Below are positions 1-13,300 of a stretch of 64,000 nucleotides of DNA, piece by piece. Origin of the DNA: Oegoconia quadripuncta (taxonomy: Eukaryota; Arthropoda; Insecta; Lepidoptera; Autostichidae). Both the position numbers and the translations under genes were made by a program. The stretch covers positions 1,491,001 to 1,555,000 of the forward strand of contig OX438748.1 in NCBI GenBank assembly GCA_949316235.1, read 5' to 3'. The notes under the pieces are model-generated. The model saw only the letters and a list, made by a program, of their open reading frames with translations. It was not told the DNA's origin and made no database searches. The stretch's first letter is position 1. Every line of letters starts with the position of its first letter.

Positions 1-792
1 ATAAATATAAAACTATTTACCACCGCTTGGGCAAAAGAAATCGAAATGTCATCTGCAAGAAACCTGAGTGTTCTTTCTGTACATTTTTTTAATAATATTA
101 GTAAATAATGCAATATAATAGCCAATTTGTCCTTATGTCTCTATCTTTGTTTGCCTGGATGAATGTGGACTAAACCTGTTGCTTTGCGGCACCGTACTGC
201 ACACAGAAATTGAATGAGACCTTGAATGAGGCATTAATATATTAGCAATAACTTAAGAAATAAAACGAATTCGAAACGACTACAAGCGCGCATAAAACGC
301 TTATTACACTATCCTATTTGTAAGAAATCTAATTAGTAAATAGGAAGGTGTAATAGAAGATAAAGCAGTTAGATGATTTAGTGGATGGGAAGGTCCCGAC
401 CGCACTACTTAGATAGATAGATAGATAAAGCGTTTATTTGCATATTACAGAAACACATACAAAAATATTCGACGCAACAATCATTCTGCTTGGTGTTATT
501 CTTACACAATGTAGCCTTATTTCACAGTAATAAAAGTAACAACAAAAATTAAGTACAACTGTTACAACTTATAATAGAGTTGTATGTGTATCTGTACCAC
601 AAATGGGCCATCGCTCAGTGTGGATCCTCACCTATAGCGGTAAGACACTGATTTTCAGCTAGTGCCCTGCGAAAGAAAGCGAGGGTAGGGTACTAGTGCA
701 AAAATTTTCAATAACAACCGTAAGTGTGTATTCTATAAAGATCATGTTGTACGGTATAGTAATTGTATGGATACTTCCATCCTAAATGCAGA
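1..792. other. Non-coding flank with probable retroelement tail
   Basis: No gene seen. A short run of GATA repeats at 411-427 leads into AAAGCGTTTATTTGC, a tail type repeated elsewhere in the window (near 48380 and 58720: ATAAAGCGTTTA). This suggests the 3' end of a retroelement, in minus orientation, extending perhaps to about 720. I cannot name the family. Confidence 0.35.
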
Positions 793-1256
793 GACTAAAG
801 GTCTTAGCATACGTGACGGGTAATTTCTCGGACGGAACGACATCAATAGGTTTGTCACTTTTACACACGTGTATAAGTGTGAAAGAGATAGACATGCCAA
901 TGTCTATCGATAGACAAATGTCGAGTGTGCGAGAATAGGGGTCCAGGTATAGTTCCTAACGTGAAAGTGGTTTTAAAACATACGTACAGGACGGTGTTCA
1001 ACGATAGTCGTGCTAGTGCTGCAACCATATTTCAGCACAAAATGTTCGATTTTACTTTTGAAGAACTAGCAATGGTTGCCGTAGTATTAGATGAAGAAGA
1101 TGCCATAACGATGTTTTTTCTATTTCCGTCCCGTTCCGCCCGTGTTTCTCGCCACGTGTATTTTATTGCTATGTTTTTAAATGCAACGATGTCAAAAAAT
1201 CGTCCCGTTCCGTCCGGCACGAGAATAAACACGTCACGTATGCTAAGACTAAGGTC
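793..1256. mobile_element. Candidate inverted-repeat (MITE-like) element
   Basis: The sequence around 796-840 (GTCTTAGCATACGTGACG, then GGACGGAACG) recurs inverted at 1203-1250 (CGTTCCGTCCG, then CGTCACGTATGCTAAGAC). The arms are about 45 bases with one small gap and the body is about 460 bases. A partial further copy of the CCCGTTCCG motif lies at 1128-1160. Target duplications were not identified. Open frames on both strands here are probably fortuitous. Confidence 0.5.
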
Positions 1257-2420
1257 ATACAGTGCTGGGAGGCTTGGTTCTGTGTATTCAAATATCCTTG
1301 CTTCAACTAGCGATGTATCCGGAATTCCTTTCTGCATATAAAATAATGTAATAAGCGCTTTCTTAGCTTCTAATTTCCTTATTAGAATATTCCTAACAGA
1401 CTTCCTACAAATAAGATAGTGTAGTAACCGCTTTACGATTACCAGTTTGCGGCCCCCCTCATTCATACGTCGAGGACATTAAAATCCTAGATAAAGTAAA
1501 TCTATCATAATGATTTGTATACGTATTTCCAAACAATGTTTTTAATCATTTGTGTATGCGCTTTCTTGCGTGTGATTGCTTAGGAATGTATGTCTCGTAA
1601 AACCTGTTAGTAACTTCTGGGCTCCTGGTATTTTAAAAGTACTAGGGCGGTGCAAATATCGCTCTGAAAGTACGAATGTTGTGTTGTAATGAAGTATTAT
1701 GCTTATATGAAATATTTCCTATACAAATGATACATCATTAGAAAAATTACGTAAAATGGAAATAAATATTATATTATCTATTATAATTCCTACAGTTGTG
1801 ATTTATTACTAGACCATTCCAAAGCTAGTTGTATGTAATTGTTAAGTACATTGTAGTTATTGCTTTTAAATGAATATTAGTGTAATATTCCTTAGTGCCT
1901 TTGAATAGTTAGGTTACCTGTGGTCTTAGCACGATTATCCACATTTATAAGGAAACTCTTGACAGCGCCATCTAGGAAGCATATATTGAACTAAGATTTA
2001 CATATAAAACTAAGTATTTAACGTCACCGTATAAAAGTGGGATAGATTCTTGCTAGGGCCGCAGTACTCATATTATTTTCTATTTATAAGACAGCAAGTT
2101 TTATATTTCATTCTTTACCGAATATAATATTTAAAAGTAAATTGTTCTGATATAATTTCACTGCCAAATTAAAAACAATTAAAATCAATGTTGTACATAC
2201 CTACGAGTACATAAAATTATCGTGCGTAAATATAGCTTCATTTATTGTTATTTTTTTAAATACATTATTATTATTTATTATTGTTTAACAAACGACGAAG
2301 TATTGTTAATGTGACTGTTTATTATAAAAATATACTAATAAAATATGAAATGCCATAAAAGTGAATTAATTTTGAAACTTTAATTAATGGTTTTATTTCT
2401 GACGTCTTGCCAAGTTACAT
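1257..2420. other. AT-rich non-coding stretch
   Basis: No gene, RNA gene or recognisable repeat seen. The 144-codon minus frame overlapping its start (1466-1032) runs into the inverted repeat and looks random. Confidence 0.5.
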
Positions 2421-2495
2421 GTACCCCGCTGGGGATCGAAACTGCGATCTCCGAATCGTAAACCCAATGTTGTTTACATTGAGCCACGGAGGCGG
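2421..2495 (-). mobile_element. SINE family A fragment (tRNA-like head only)
   Basis: On the minus strand this reads GCCTCCGTGGCTCAATGTAA, then the ATTGGGTTTACGATTCGGAG part, and a GATCCCCAGCGGGGTAC-like end. It is the head of the same tRNA-derived SINE that is nearly complete at 40326-40655 and 57558-57885. The B-box part is slightly degenerate (GTTTCGATCCCC). Confidence 0.75.
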
Positions 2496-5400
2496 TCAAA
2501 TCGCAGATAATAGTAGTAGCCTGCTCATCTTTTCGATCAGAGACAATCCTCCCACAGAAAGCGTTGCTCATCACGCCATAGCAGAGGCTGTCCAGTTGAT
2601 GTAAAGGAAGGTAATGGAAGTGGGCCATAAATAATAAAAATGCAATGGTAATATTTTGAAATATTTTTTTTTATTTAAATGACTCTTACACTTTCATCAA
2701 ACACGCTGAATGGAGAATAGCGACATGACTGATACAATGAATGGTCTGTTAATTACTTTTTTTTTTACTTTTTAATTTTAATTATTACATTAATACAAAT
2801 ACCTAAAGGTCCGATTGAGGACTAACATCATTATTTAAATTATTAAATTTCATTTCTCAAACCAGAGACAGTTTGAAAATTTCCATATTTTGCAAATATG
2901 ACTGTGCTTAATATTCGCCAAGAGAATTAACAAATACAGAAAGGATATTCTGCGAAGTATCTGTCGTAAAAGAGTCTGTATTATTAAATATAAGTAGAGG
3001 AGAACTTGCTGTATTCAGTGGACACAGTCATTTTTACACCTCAATCACTCTTCTGTACCATTAAGCGTGTTACTAAGTTTTCCCTAGTAAATGGCAATTG
3101 AGTAATTTGGATTTTTACGACGTCTAATTATTAAATAACACAAAAAGCCACTTTCTTTACATTTGAATTTTGTGGAACACAGCTCTCCTATAAACTGTCA
3201 TTCATCATTATTACATGTGCCTAAAGCTAATTTTGGTTTTGCGTTAAATTAATTAGACGTTATTACAAACAGTGGTGATACATTAATTTTCCAATTAGAA
3301 GTACTTCAGTTTTTCACCATTTACATAGGAAAATTGTAGGATTGTCAATAATAACACATTATACTTGCCTAGCACATCAGTTGTTAGCACCACAAAGCTT
3401 ATACACTTGTTTGTCATACATCTACTTACCCCCAATTTGGTCCAGTTTAAGTCGATGATTTTCGACATGTGATCGTGTCATCGACGTAAACTAAAACACC
3501 AAACTAGCATCACAATTATATATAGCATCACCATGCCTTCACAAACCAATTACTTTTAAAAATATTGCCCAAATAAAGCTGAAGTTTCACGGAGAGGGGA
3601 TTCTAATGAAAACAAAAACAATTATTATTCAATGTTTCGTTACAGATCGATCTGATGATGGCTTTGGAATAGTTTCAGATTCCCGAATAACCTCTCTGTG
3701 AAGCCAAATTGAATTTTGGAATTTATTTATTTTTGAAATATATGACCCAATCACAATATCTTCCATGGCCACAATGGGACATAGTATCGTGTAAATTAAT
3801 TACGGCAGTGAATATATTTTTTCATACTAAATGTTCTAAAGACTTCACTTTTAAGTATGGCGCGTCAAAGGTAAGGCAAAGCGACCGCTTGCGTTTGATC
3901 CCGCCCACTACCCGGCCGCACGCGCCATTTTTCAACGCTTGCAATTCCTGCCGGGCTTCAACCCTGTGGTGTCTGTAATGCCGTGTGCATTGTATCCATA
4001 AATCATGTAGAATATTTGGACATGATACTCTACTACCTTTAGTGTAATAAAGTGACCGCACATGTGAGCTTAATTTGTTATTTCGGGGCATAAAATTTCT
4101 TCACTGTCGTCATTAATATAAACGATACTATCTCCCATTGGAGCCGTGGCCGATGTTTTGATATACCTTATATACATTGTAACAGTAATAGAATCCGTTG
4201 TTTAGATTACTTAATAGGAAGAATAATTACTCTTAGTCAGTAGTAATAATAGAATTAAATGAACATTTTACGGAACGCAATGTCGTGCATATCAACGAGT
4301 ATTGACGATTTATTATCTCGTTTAGTAAAAGTAACAATGCGTTTCGTATCCATTTAAGATTAGCTATAACATGTTTCATTTGTGACCACAGCCGGAAGAA
4401 TACAACATTTAATAATTTCAATAATGATTTATTTCTCAGAGCTATTGATGTTCACTAAGCTGATACAATTCTTAACTTTAATAACATTTTTAATATTCCT
4501 AATAATATGCATTATTTAGAGTTCTAGCTATAAAATACAATAGTAAATTTTTGGATCAGGCTTCAGAGCCAGCTAATGTGGATGCTGGCCGAAATCAATA
4601 CAAAGCCTATATAATATAACATATATACCTATCCAGAACATTTCGAAGCATTTAACATAGATCGTTACCGATGCCTTCTTAGGTCGTGCTAAGTAAAATA
4701 CACGAAGTAAATACATGAAGAAGCTGTGCCAAAAGGTGTGATATCATGAGTTTGATGCTCCGGTGTGTATACATATAACGGAACTCTTCTCATAGAAACA
4801 ACCATTTATAATAATAAGCATAACAGCAGCATCTATTTCATAAAACCTAAGAAAGACACCGGTTTTCTGACTTCTTTTCCTCGATATTGAATCGCCTCCC
4901 TGTTTAGTCCCATCCACAACTACCTAAAGCATAGATTTACATAATCAAACATAATTATTTATTGTGCTCACATCAACCGACACACAGTTAAACACATACT
5001 ATATAATTATAATCATGTTTACTATAAAATAAACTATCATTCATACTCTAATAAAAGTATTACAAAAAATTAAATATATAATACCATACTTTATGTATTT
5101 GATAATATTTTTACGTTAAACATTGTGCTGGTGCGTTCAGAGATTTATGAATTTGTTTTCGCTATTTTATCTATAATTAGAAGGATGTTAGCAAAGAAAG
5201 CGATGAACGGCGAGTGATCGGCTTAACTCTACGGATGACTTAAAATTAATTGACTCAAAACCTTCCGTTTGATATTTTGGCAAATAACAAAAAGAGAAAG
5301 AATAATAGAAAGAACCTTAGTCCTGATCAAATAGCTTACTTGCTAAATGGTAAGTAAATTAACTTTATGATTTTTATCATTATCACATTCGCTCACATCA

Positions 5401-7147
5401 TCCGACCGAACATAACAGTTTAATTGAAATAAATCTAACGGAGAACCTAATAATTACATTGAGGGCTTAGGTATCCCAAAAGTATTACATCTCTATAACG
5501 CAATTCAGTTAGGAACGAATAATACGACTATAACGTCTTTATAAGTATTTGGGTCACTTCGACTAGAAATTTTAAAATAATGCAACAACAGACCAAAAAA
5601 TTTAAAAATAAATGCCAAAGAAATTAAATTTCAGAGAGATTCACTTTTTCACCATCACTTTAAGAGTCATTTTTTTCAAATGAGTAAAATTTATAATAAC
5701 ATTACAACTATGTTATAGGAATCTTCGACGCAACAAGCGAAATTCAACTTAAACAAAGGTAAATAGAGTGTTCCGTTTATAGTAATAGTTCTACTAAAAC
5801 ATTTATTTCATATGGGTTTAAGCTCTCTATCATTTTAGGCTCATTGTTTTTCTAGAAAAACAGAGATCACTTCATCATTGTCTCTATCCAATTTACATAT
5901 CAAGCTTGACATAAATTTTCATGTCACAAAGTCATGAGGAATGTAAAAATATTGATAAATGCAGGTTTTCATTAATATTTTTACATTGTGTTTCAAGCAT
6001 CTTTCAAGTTTTTGATGGATTTTGTGATCTTTAGTTGTTTTACAGAAGTCGTATGAACCAAGTTATTGTAAGTGCGTAGTTCTAATAAGAACTTGCTATG
6101 AATCAAATAGGCTAAAACCAATTAACAATTAATAATCTTTAAATTTACTCACTTATTTGATTAGATTAAAGAAGTTATCTTTGTTATTCTAGAGTTACGT
6201 AACAACTGTAATTACGTCACATCTAACAAATAGGTTATTACTAGCGCAAGCGGCACTAGCATGTACAGCAACTTTCATAATCTTTTAGAAAGTCTTTAAA
6301 AGACAATTATTTAAATATATTTTAAACTCTGATTATAAAAAAGTACATCAGATGTTACATTTTAACATTTTGTCATAGATTTTATCGACATTCGTATGTC
6401 AAGTTTGTTTTTTATCACGTCCCTTTGCCTCCGCTAAAATTAAACATGGCCGTCCACACTAATATTTTGTATAATAATTCTATTTAAAATTTCACAATGC
6501 GATAGCAAAATAATTTTTTCAAAAATTTCGACATACGCACAAGCGGTGTTCTGGCTAAATAAAATGGACTGGTTATGCTAAAAATCGTGTATAAAAGCAC
6601 TACTGATTGTATAACACCGAATTCAAAAATATTATCAGAAATATATTTTTAAATGGCGTGTACTATTTTATGAAGCTACTAGAAAACGGTTTTAGAAAAA
6701 AATGGACGTTTCTGTTCTTAGGTCGAGAATTTGGTTATTGACATTTATCTGGATACGGTTAAGGTCTTGTCAATTTAGGGTTAAGTTTGACCGTGGACCA
6801 ACACACACTTTTCGAGTAGAACACACACGATGATCACCAGCACTTCGTTCATTTCGTATAACTCTTGATTCAGTTACGTTATTATTAATTACGACTTTAT
6901 CAAACTCATTAACAGTCTGTTGATTACATTCAATTATCACATTGTCTTTGTTATTTCTATTTGCAAACTATCTCATTCGGAGTAGCGGCTTCTGGTATAT
7001 TTAAATGCTTATGTATGCTCTTTTCTTTATCACAGCCTATTTTTTTCCTACAACAACAAATGACATTTTTGGTACCCTCCATACATAAGCATTTTCAAAA
7101 CAGCGAGCTCACTTCTTCGATGAGAAGGCTACAAATAGGCCCGACAC
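2496..7147. other. Downstream flank of futsch, no gene seen
   Basis: About 4.6 kb of AT-rich DNA. The part nearest 7147 should be the futsch 3' untranslated region, but no polyadenylation signal could be assigned. Two small hairpins are present (3436-3503 and 5940-5987). A GC-rich patch at 3858-3985 has open frames on both strands but no recognisable protein. Confidence 0.5.
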
Positions 7148-7317
7148 CTAGAACTCGAGTCTATACGCCGCGCACGACGTCTCATGGTCTTGCAGGTTAA
7201 TTGTGCAGCGGGATGCAGACGGGGAGAGATCAATCTTATACTTCTCCAGCGCCTCTTCATTTTCAGTTACCCAGTAGCCAAGGACGTCGGTGTCATAAGT
7301 GGGGATTATTGTTACTT
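7148..7317 (-). CDS. futsch: futsch terminal coding exon: conserved MAP1 C-terminus and stop
   Basis: The acceptor is TTTATTTTTACAG at 7318; the exon encodes 55 residues and ends in a TAG stop at 7150-7148. It reads VTIIPTYDTDVLGYW, then KYKIDLSPSASRCTIN, then AAYRLEF at the end. This is the highly conserved tail of the MAP1 light-chain-type domain, which in MAP1 proteins takes part in heavy/light chain association and actin or microtubule binding. The intron before it is only 78 bases. Reading through that intron would replace these 55 residues with about 20 unrelated ones, so the spliced form is the functional one. The 3' untranslated region should run below 7148, but I found no clear polyadenylation signal nearby. 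Confidence 0.94.
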
Positions 7318-10300
7318 CTGTAAAAATAAAATGTTACATTATAGTCCCAAAATTTACAAGACGTTTTAAATTACATAAAAGTAGACGGCACTCACCCAAT
7401 TCTTTGTTTTCCCAAGTCTTCTTGGCATCAAGTAGAGCATTGTAAATTTCCTTTGATGGTTCAGTTCCAGAGAATACATAATAACGAGCTCGAACTCGTT
7501 TGAAGAACTCCACCGCTGAATAGTATGAGTTGCCATGATGAGGGACATAGGTCAGCTCCAAGTAAACTGGGGTTGAAATCTTTTTTTTGCTAGGTGATTC
7601 CGAAACGCGGCTTTTTGCTTCTTTGCTTTTCTCCTGGTTGATCTTATTCTTATTCAAAACAGCAGAATTAGCTGCTTGTTTCTTTGGTGTACTTTTACCA
7701 TCGGTTTGAGTTGGCGGAACGATTGGACTCGGAAGACCAAGCGGTTTTCCCCAAGATTCGATCGGATCTTTGGCACTTGCCTTAGACGCTCGTAAAGAGG
7801 TTTGTCCGGTTATTTCGGACTTCGATACCTGTTTACTGCTGCTAGATGACGAACTCGACTCCGATACCTTTTTAGCTTCAGATTTGATGTCTTTTAGAGT
7901 AATAGTCTCTTGTTTTGAACTCGTTTCTTGACTCATAGTCGAATGACTTTGATGACCTAATTCGTATTTAGCGGTGATGTTTGAAATCACATCGGAACCA
8001 CTTACTTTTTTGTGCTCTTCAATTGCCTTTTCAAAATGTTCATCGGCTTCTTTTAAGAAAGTAGCATCAGAAGACTTGCTACTACTCTGTGACGTATGAT
8101 CAGATTTGAATTTTTCGTTAGTTAAAAATTCTTGAGACATTTCGGTTACTGATTTATCTGTAACAAGAACATCAGTCTCAACTTCGGAATGAGATGAGGA
8201 TGTACAGAAATCGTCTTCCGGTAATTTTCCGTAAATTGAAGTAGACATCGGGTCCTTCGGCAACATTGATGGACCCAGATCATGTTTATCGTATAACATT
8301 TCTTGGTAACCATCTCTTTGTTGTGGTAATTTTGTCGAGTCTAATTCGAAACTTAGATTTGATCTAGGGGAATGTGCGATTTGTGATTTTGTGCTACTTG
8401 GACTCCCTTGACCATCATCATCACTATAATACATGCCACTACTTTCGGTACCCCATACATGAGTTGCAGCTCGCGAACCTCTAGAACTTATGTCAGAAGG
8501 GGGGGAGGAGATCCCTGGGTGATCATCATCACTAGCAGCTGACGAACTACGTAAATCTCCAGTTCTTGACGAATGTTTAGAGAAAGACTTTTCACTCTCA
8601 CCCGTATCTATGGTCTCTTCAAACTCTTCTTTAAATTCTGATATTGTAGTTTTTGTTGATTTGGTTGTTTTTGTTACACCGTCACTGCCTTTACTAACAG
8701 TTGTGGTTTCAACAGTTACCTTGACCTTTTCTGGGCTTATGACTTCTTTTGTGGTTACCACAGTAATTGTTTGAATAATTTCGTTATCACCTTCCTTAAT
8801 GACTTTAGTATATGTGTCAGTATCAGTTGATATTTCACCTACAGGAGATCTCTGTTTCTTTGGCCTTGCTTCTGATTTAGGTTCCGCTTTAGATGTTAAA
8901 GGTAGATTTTCTAGCTTAGGCTTATCTTCTTGAACGTTTGGTTGTTTTTCTATTTCTTCTAATTCTTCGGGTGACCAATCATCCAATCCAGTACCAAATG
9001 GCAAATAAGTAATTTGCGTACGCACGTCTTTCGTAGTTTCAATAGAACCATCTTCTTTTGCATTTTCTGTGAGTGTTACAGTAACAGTCTTTACAGCAAT
9101 TTCGTTGGTTTCGTTGTTTTTTAGTTCCTCTTTGCTTACATGAGTTGTAATAGTTTCAGTAATTTTATCTCCACGTTCGGTAATAATATTGACTTTCTTA
9201 TCAACTGATGTTTTAATTTTCCCGGTTGAGTGTAAGCCTTGAAGAGCGGCTTGCAAGTAAGTATCGGATGTCTTTTGGAATTCAGATATTGTGATCTTGA
9301 CATCTTTTGTAGTTTCAGTAGAGCCGTCTGGATACTCATCCACTGTTGTTGTTTCGACAGTTGTTCTTACACGTTTAATATTTTTATCCTTACTGGCTAA
9401 CGTTTCTCGTTTAGTTTTAGTTGTTATTGTGCGATTAATCAATACCGATCCCTGTTGTATTTGTTCATTTTTCACGTCAGATTCTTCTGTTGTATCTTCT
9501 ACAGTTTCGGATTCATCAATATAAGACTCTGGAAGTTCGGTATCACCATCTTGTGCAGATATTGGAGTTTTCAGAAATACATCAGCAATAGACACCTTTT
9601 CACTCTTTTTAGTAATCACTGTTCCATCAGGGTGCTCATCCTCTATCACTGTTTTTACAGTAGTCTTAATTTTCTTTGACCTCATAGATTTATTTTCAAA
9701 TTCTTGTCTTATAGTGGTAACACTAGTTTTCCTTATAATATATATACCATTTTCATTAACGTTTTCCACATCTGACGTAGTATGTTCATCAGGTTTACCA
9801 ACTGGGGTAAATCCATCTAGATTTTCATCAATACCATGTTTGCCGTAATCAGCCACTGAAACTTTGACGTCTTTTGTAATTTCAATTACGCTATTCGGCA
9901 ATTTTGTTTCTGTCATTGTTTCTGTAGTAGTTTTGATCTTTTTCTTGGAACTATCTGAAGAGGATAATATCTCCTTAGTTGTGGTTACAGTAATTTTTTG
10001 TTGAACTTCTTTACCTTCCCTTACAACTACCTTTTCTTGCGTATCAACGTTTACAGATTTGTCTTCTAATTTTGAATATTCATTTAAATCGTGTGGATCA
10101 ATTTCGTCTCCTGCTTCAATGTCACTTATGGAAGTACTTGTATCTACAGTTGTGCGCGAAGAACTATCAGGGAAATGGTCTGTGGTTGTAACTGTAGTAA
10201 CAGTTTTTAATTTCTTTATTTTACCCTGACTGTCAGAATATTTAGTTTTAACGACTCTTGTCAAAATAGTCCTTCGGATAGTGATGCCTTTTACTTCAAT

Positions 10301-13300
10301 CTCTTCAGTTTGAGTAGTTTCAGTTTGTTCAGGTTTACCTCTTGGAGTCAATTGTTTGAGAATAGTTTCCACTTTGCTAGATTCTGTAGACGATTCCTCA
10401 GTCTCGGTCAATTGTTCATCAGTGATTAACACTTGATCATCAGTTTTAAAGGCATTTATGTTCTCAATGTTTTCAGTTATTGTTTGGCTATTAGTACTGA
10501 TCTCGTCTTTCGATTTACCCACTTGTTTGGTGCCTTCTTTTGTCTCCTCAATTTCATAGTCGGATATTAATACTTTGACGTCTTTAGTTATTTCAGTCAT
10601 GCCGTTTGGTAATGCTGTTTCGTTTACAGTTTCAATAGTAGTTTTGAGTTTTTTCTTAGATTTATCTCTATTTAACAAAATTTGTTCAGTTGTGGTAGTA
10701 GTTACAATTTGCAATACATTTTTCCCATCAATAACTATATAATGATCCTGTTTAGAAACATCAACGGATTTGTCTTCAACGCACGTAAATTCACTAAGTT
10801 CAGTGGCTTCTTTTATATCTTCAGTTTCAATGTCAGATAAAGAAGTGCTACTGTCAATTTTAGTATTTGATGAACCATCAGGGAAGTTGTCTATAGTTTT
10901 TACTGTGGTAGCAGTTTTTAATTTTTTAGGTTTACCAGTACTATCAGTGTATTTAGTTTTGGTAATAGTTGTAACTATAATCCTCCTGATAATCATGTCA
11001 TCTTGTACTACTTTCTGATTACTGGTCATAACACTTTCTTCGGGTTCACCACATACTTCATATTCGCTTAATATTTTCTCAAGATTATTACTAGAGTCTA
11101 TATTCAATTCTTCAGTTTTTACCTCAACATTCTTTCTAACATCTTTTGTACCATCTGGATGATCTTTAGTAATATTAGTTTCAATTGTGGTTCGAATGAC
11201 TTTTCTATTATCATCTAGTTTTAATGTCTCTTTCTTAGTTACAGTGGTCACAGTTTCAATAATGTCAATATTGTTTTCTCTTATAATTCTCTTACTCACA
11301 TCTGTGTCGATAATTGTATCTTCTATATTGTCATCAGGCTCATCAGATTCACTAATAAATGAGCATTTGAGTTGAGATTCAGATTCTAACAAACCTTTAC
11401 TCATGAAGGAAGACTCTGGATCTTGTATTTTATCTATGGCATCCGGAGTTTGGCTAGTGGTAGAATCAGACTTATCATCACTGGTATCGGGATGTGTTTT
11501 ATCTACTTTATTATCTTTGGCATACAAATCCATTTGTGAGGTAGATCTAAGACTGGAAGAACATTCTGAGAGTAAAGTTTGTGTATCTGTTGTGGTAATA
11601 GTTGAACCATCAGACCCTTTACTTAATGTGGTAGTTTCAATTGTAGTTTTAACGTTCTGTGGTGTACCATCTGCTCGAGAAATTATTTCCTTTGTTGTCA
11701 CCGTTGTTATCGTTTGAGTAACAACATTTTCACCTTCTTTTATAACTTTAGTTACTGTATCAGTCTCTGTTTTAATTTTTCCCATATTTTTCATGAGAGT
11801 CATAAGCTCAGTATCACCATCTACATCAACCATTGAGCTCCTGATAGCTTTAGGAACTTTCTCCGTTGAAGTAGATATCTTCTGAGTTAGGACATCGTCT
11901 CCAACATGGACAACCTTTGTAATTATTTCCTCAGCTCCATCGGATTTGTCATACGAAACTTCACTTTGCACACCTTCGCTTACTTTGATATCTTGGAAAC
12001 TACTGGGTGTCTTCGGTAGGGGGCTAACTGGTACAGTTGGCGGAGTCGATACTCTCTCGAAATCTGAGTGCATTACTAATGATTCAAGGCCTTCTGTTTT
12101 TATACCTTGCTGCACAGCTTCATCACCAAATGCTTTGTGAATGGATTCCATGAGATGTACAGCATTATCTTTCATAGCCTGTGACACAGACTTATCATCC
12201 AAACTAGACACTACTTGATCGGTATCGATTGGTATACTATGCACTCCCGAGTCAGATGCCTCAGACAGTGGTATTTCTTCTTTTGGTGATCCTATTTCAG
12301 TAAATGTAGTAGTTGATCGTTTTCTTTCATCATCTGGTAATGATTTTGTTACTCCTGTTTCTTTAAGAGTTGATGAAAACGATATGTCTTCACCAGTTAA
12401 CATTTCTTGATCAAGCTTATGGCTACTTATTGATTGGATCGAATCAATGTAACTCCTTGAATCGTCTAAAGGTATCTTACATTTCGGTACAAATTTCTTG
12501 TCCCCTTTTTCTGTACTCTCAAAACTATATTTTTCCTCTAGACTAACCTCTTTTGAGACATCCTCCGAGCTACTACCGTGCAGCAAAGCATGTGTTGTAC
12601 TGTCTCGATCAACTATACCACTATCAACTGTTGATATAGAAGATAACTTTTCTACGGCATCATGACTTGTGCTGGTTGATTCCTGTTCCTCTAAAGCAGA
12701 CCTTTTCTTAATTACATGTTGTGTAGTATCCGCAAAGTTACTCTCGATCTTCGTAACAAACGACCTTTCTTGCATCAGCATGGCTTCTGATTCTTTAGCT
12801 AATTTAGTAAGTGATTCCTCTTTTCTTATCCCAATATTTCTGTAATCTATTTGGCTATCTTCACTAAGCGAATCACCATCATCTTTATCATCAATCAAAT
12901 TTGAGTCAACATGTTTATTTTCTAATTCTAAAAGAGATTCAAATCCATTTATGTCTATAGCCTTTTGTTCTGTTAAATTTTCTAATTCTGAGGTAATATC
13001 TTTTGGTTTGGTCTGAAATATATCTGGTTTAGATTCAGAAATAAGGCTTTCTGTTTTTGAAATCACCATATCTGCAACGCAATCTTTCTTTTCCGGAACA
13101 AGATCGTCTTTCATTGTTCTAAATTTTTCTTCAAATTTTGGCTCTTCTGTTAATGATATTGTTTCTTCTGTAATGGCTATCTTTGATGAGCTGCAAGCCG
13201 ATACATTCTTATCTATTATTGTTTCTAACCCTTCTCGTTTACTTCTTGATAAGGCATCATCGAGCGTAGTATCTTTTTCATCAATATCTTTTTCGTCATA

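Noticed and set aside
1032..1466. 144-codon minus frame and the overlapping 138-codon plus frame
   Set aside because: They overlap on both strands across an inverted repeat, and neither resembles a known protein.
3822..4091. GC-rich patch with open frames on both strands
   Set aside because: No domain, no splice context and no similarity that I recognise. It may be a diverged element, but nothing supports a gene.
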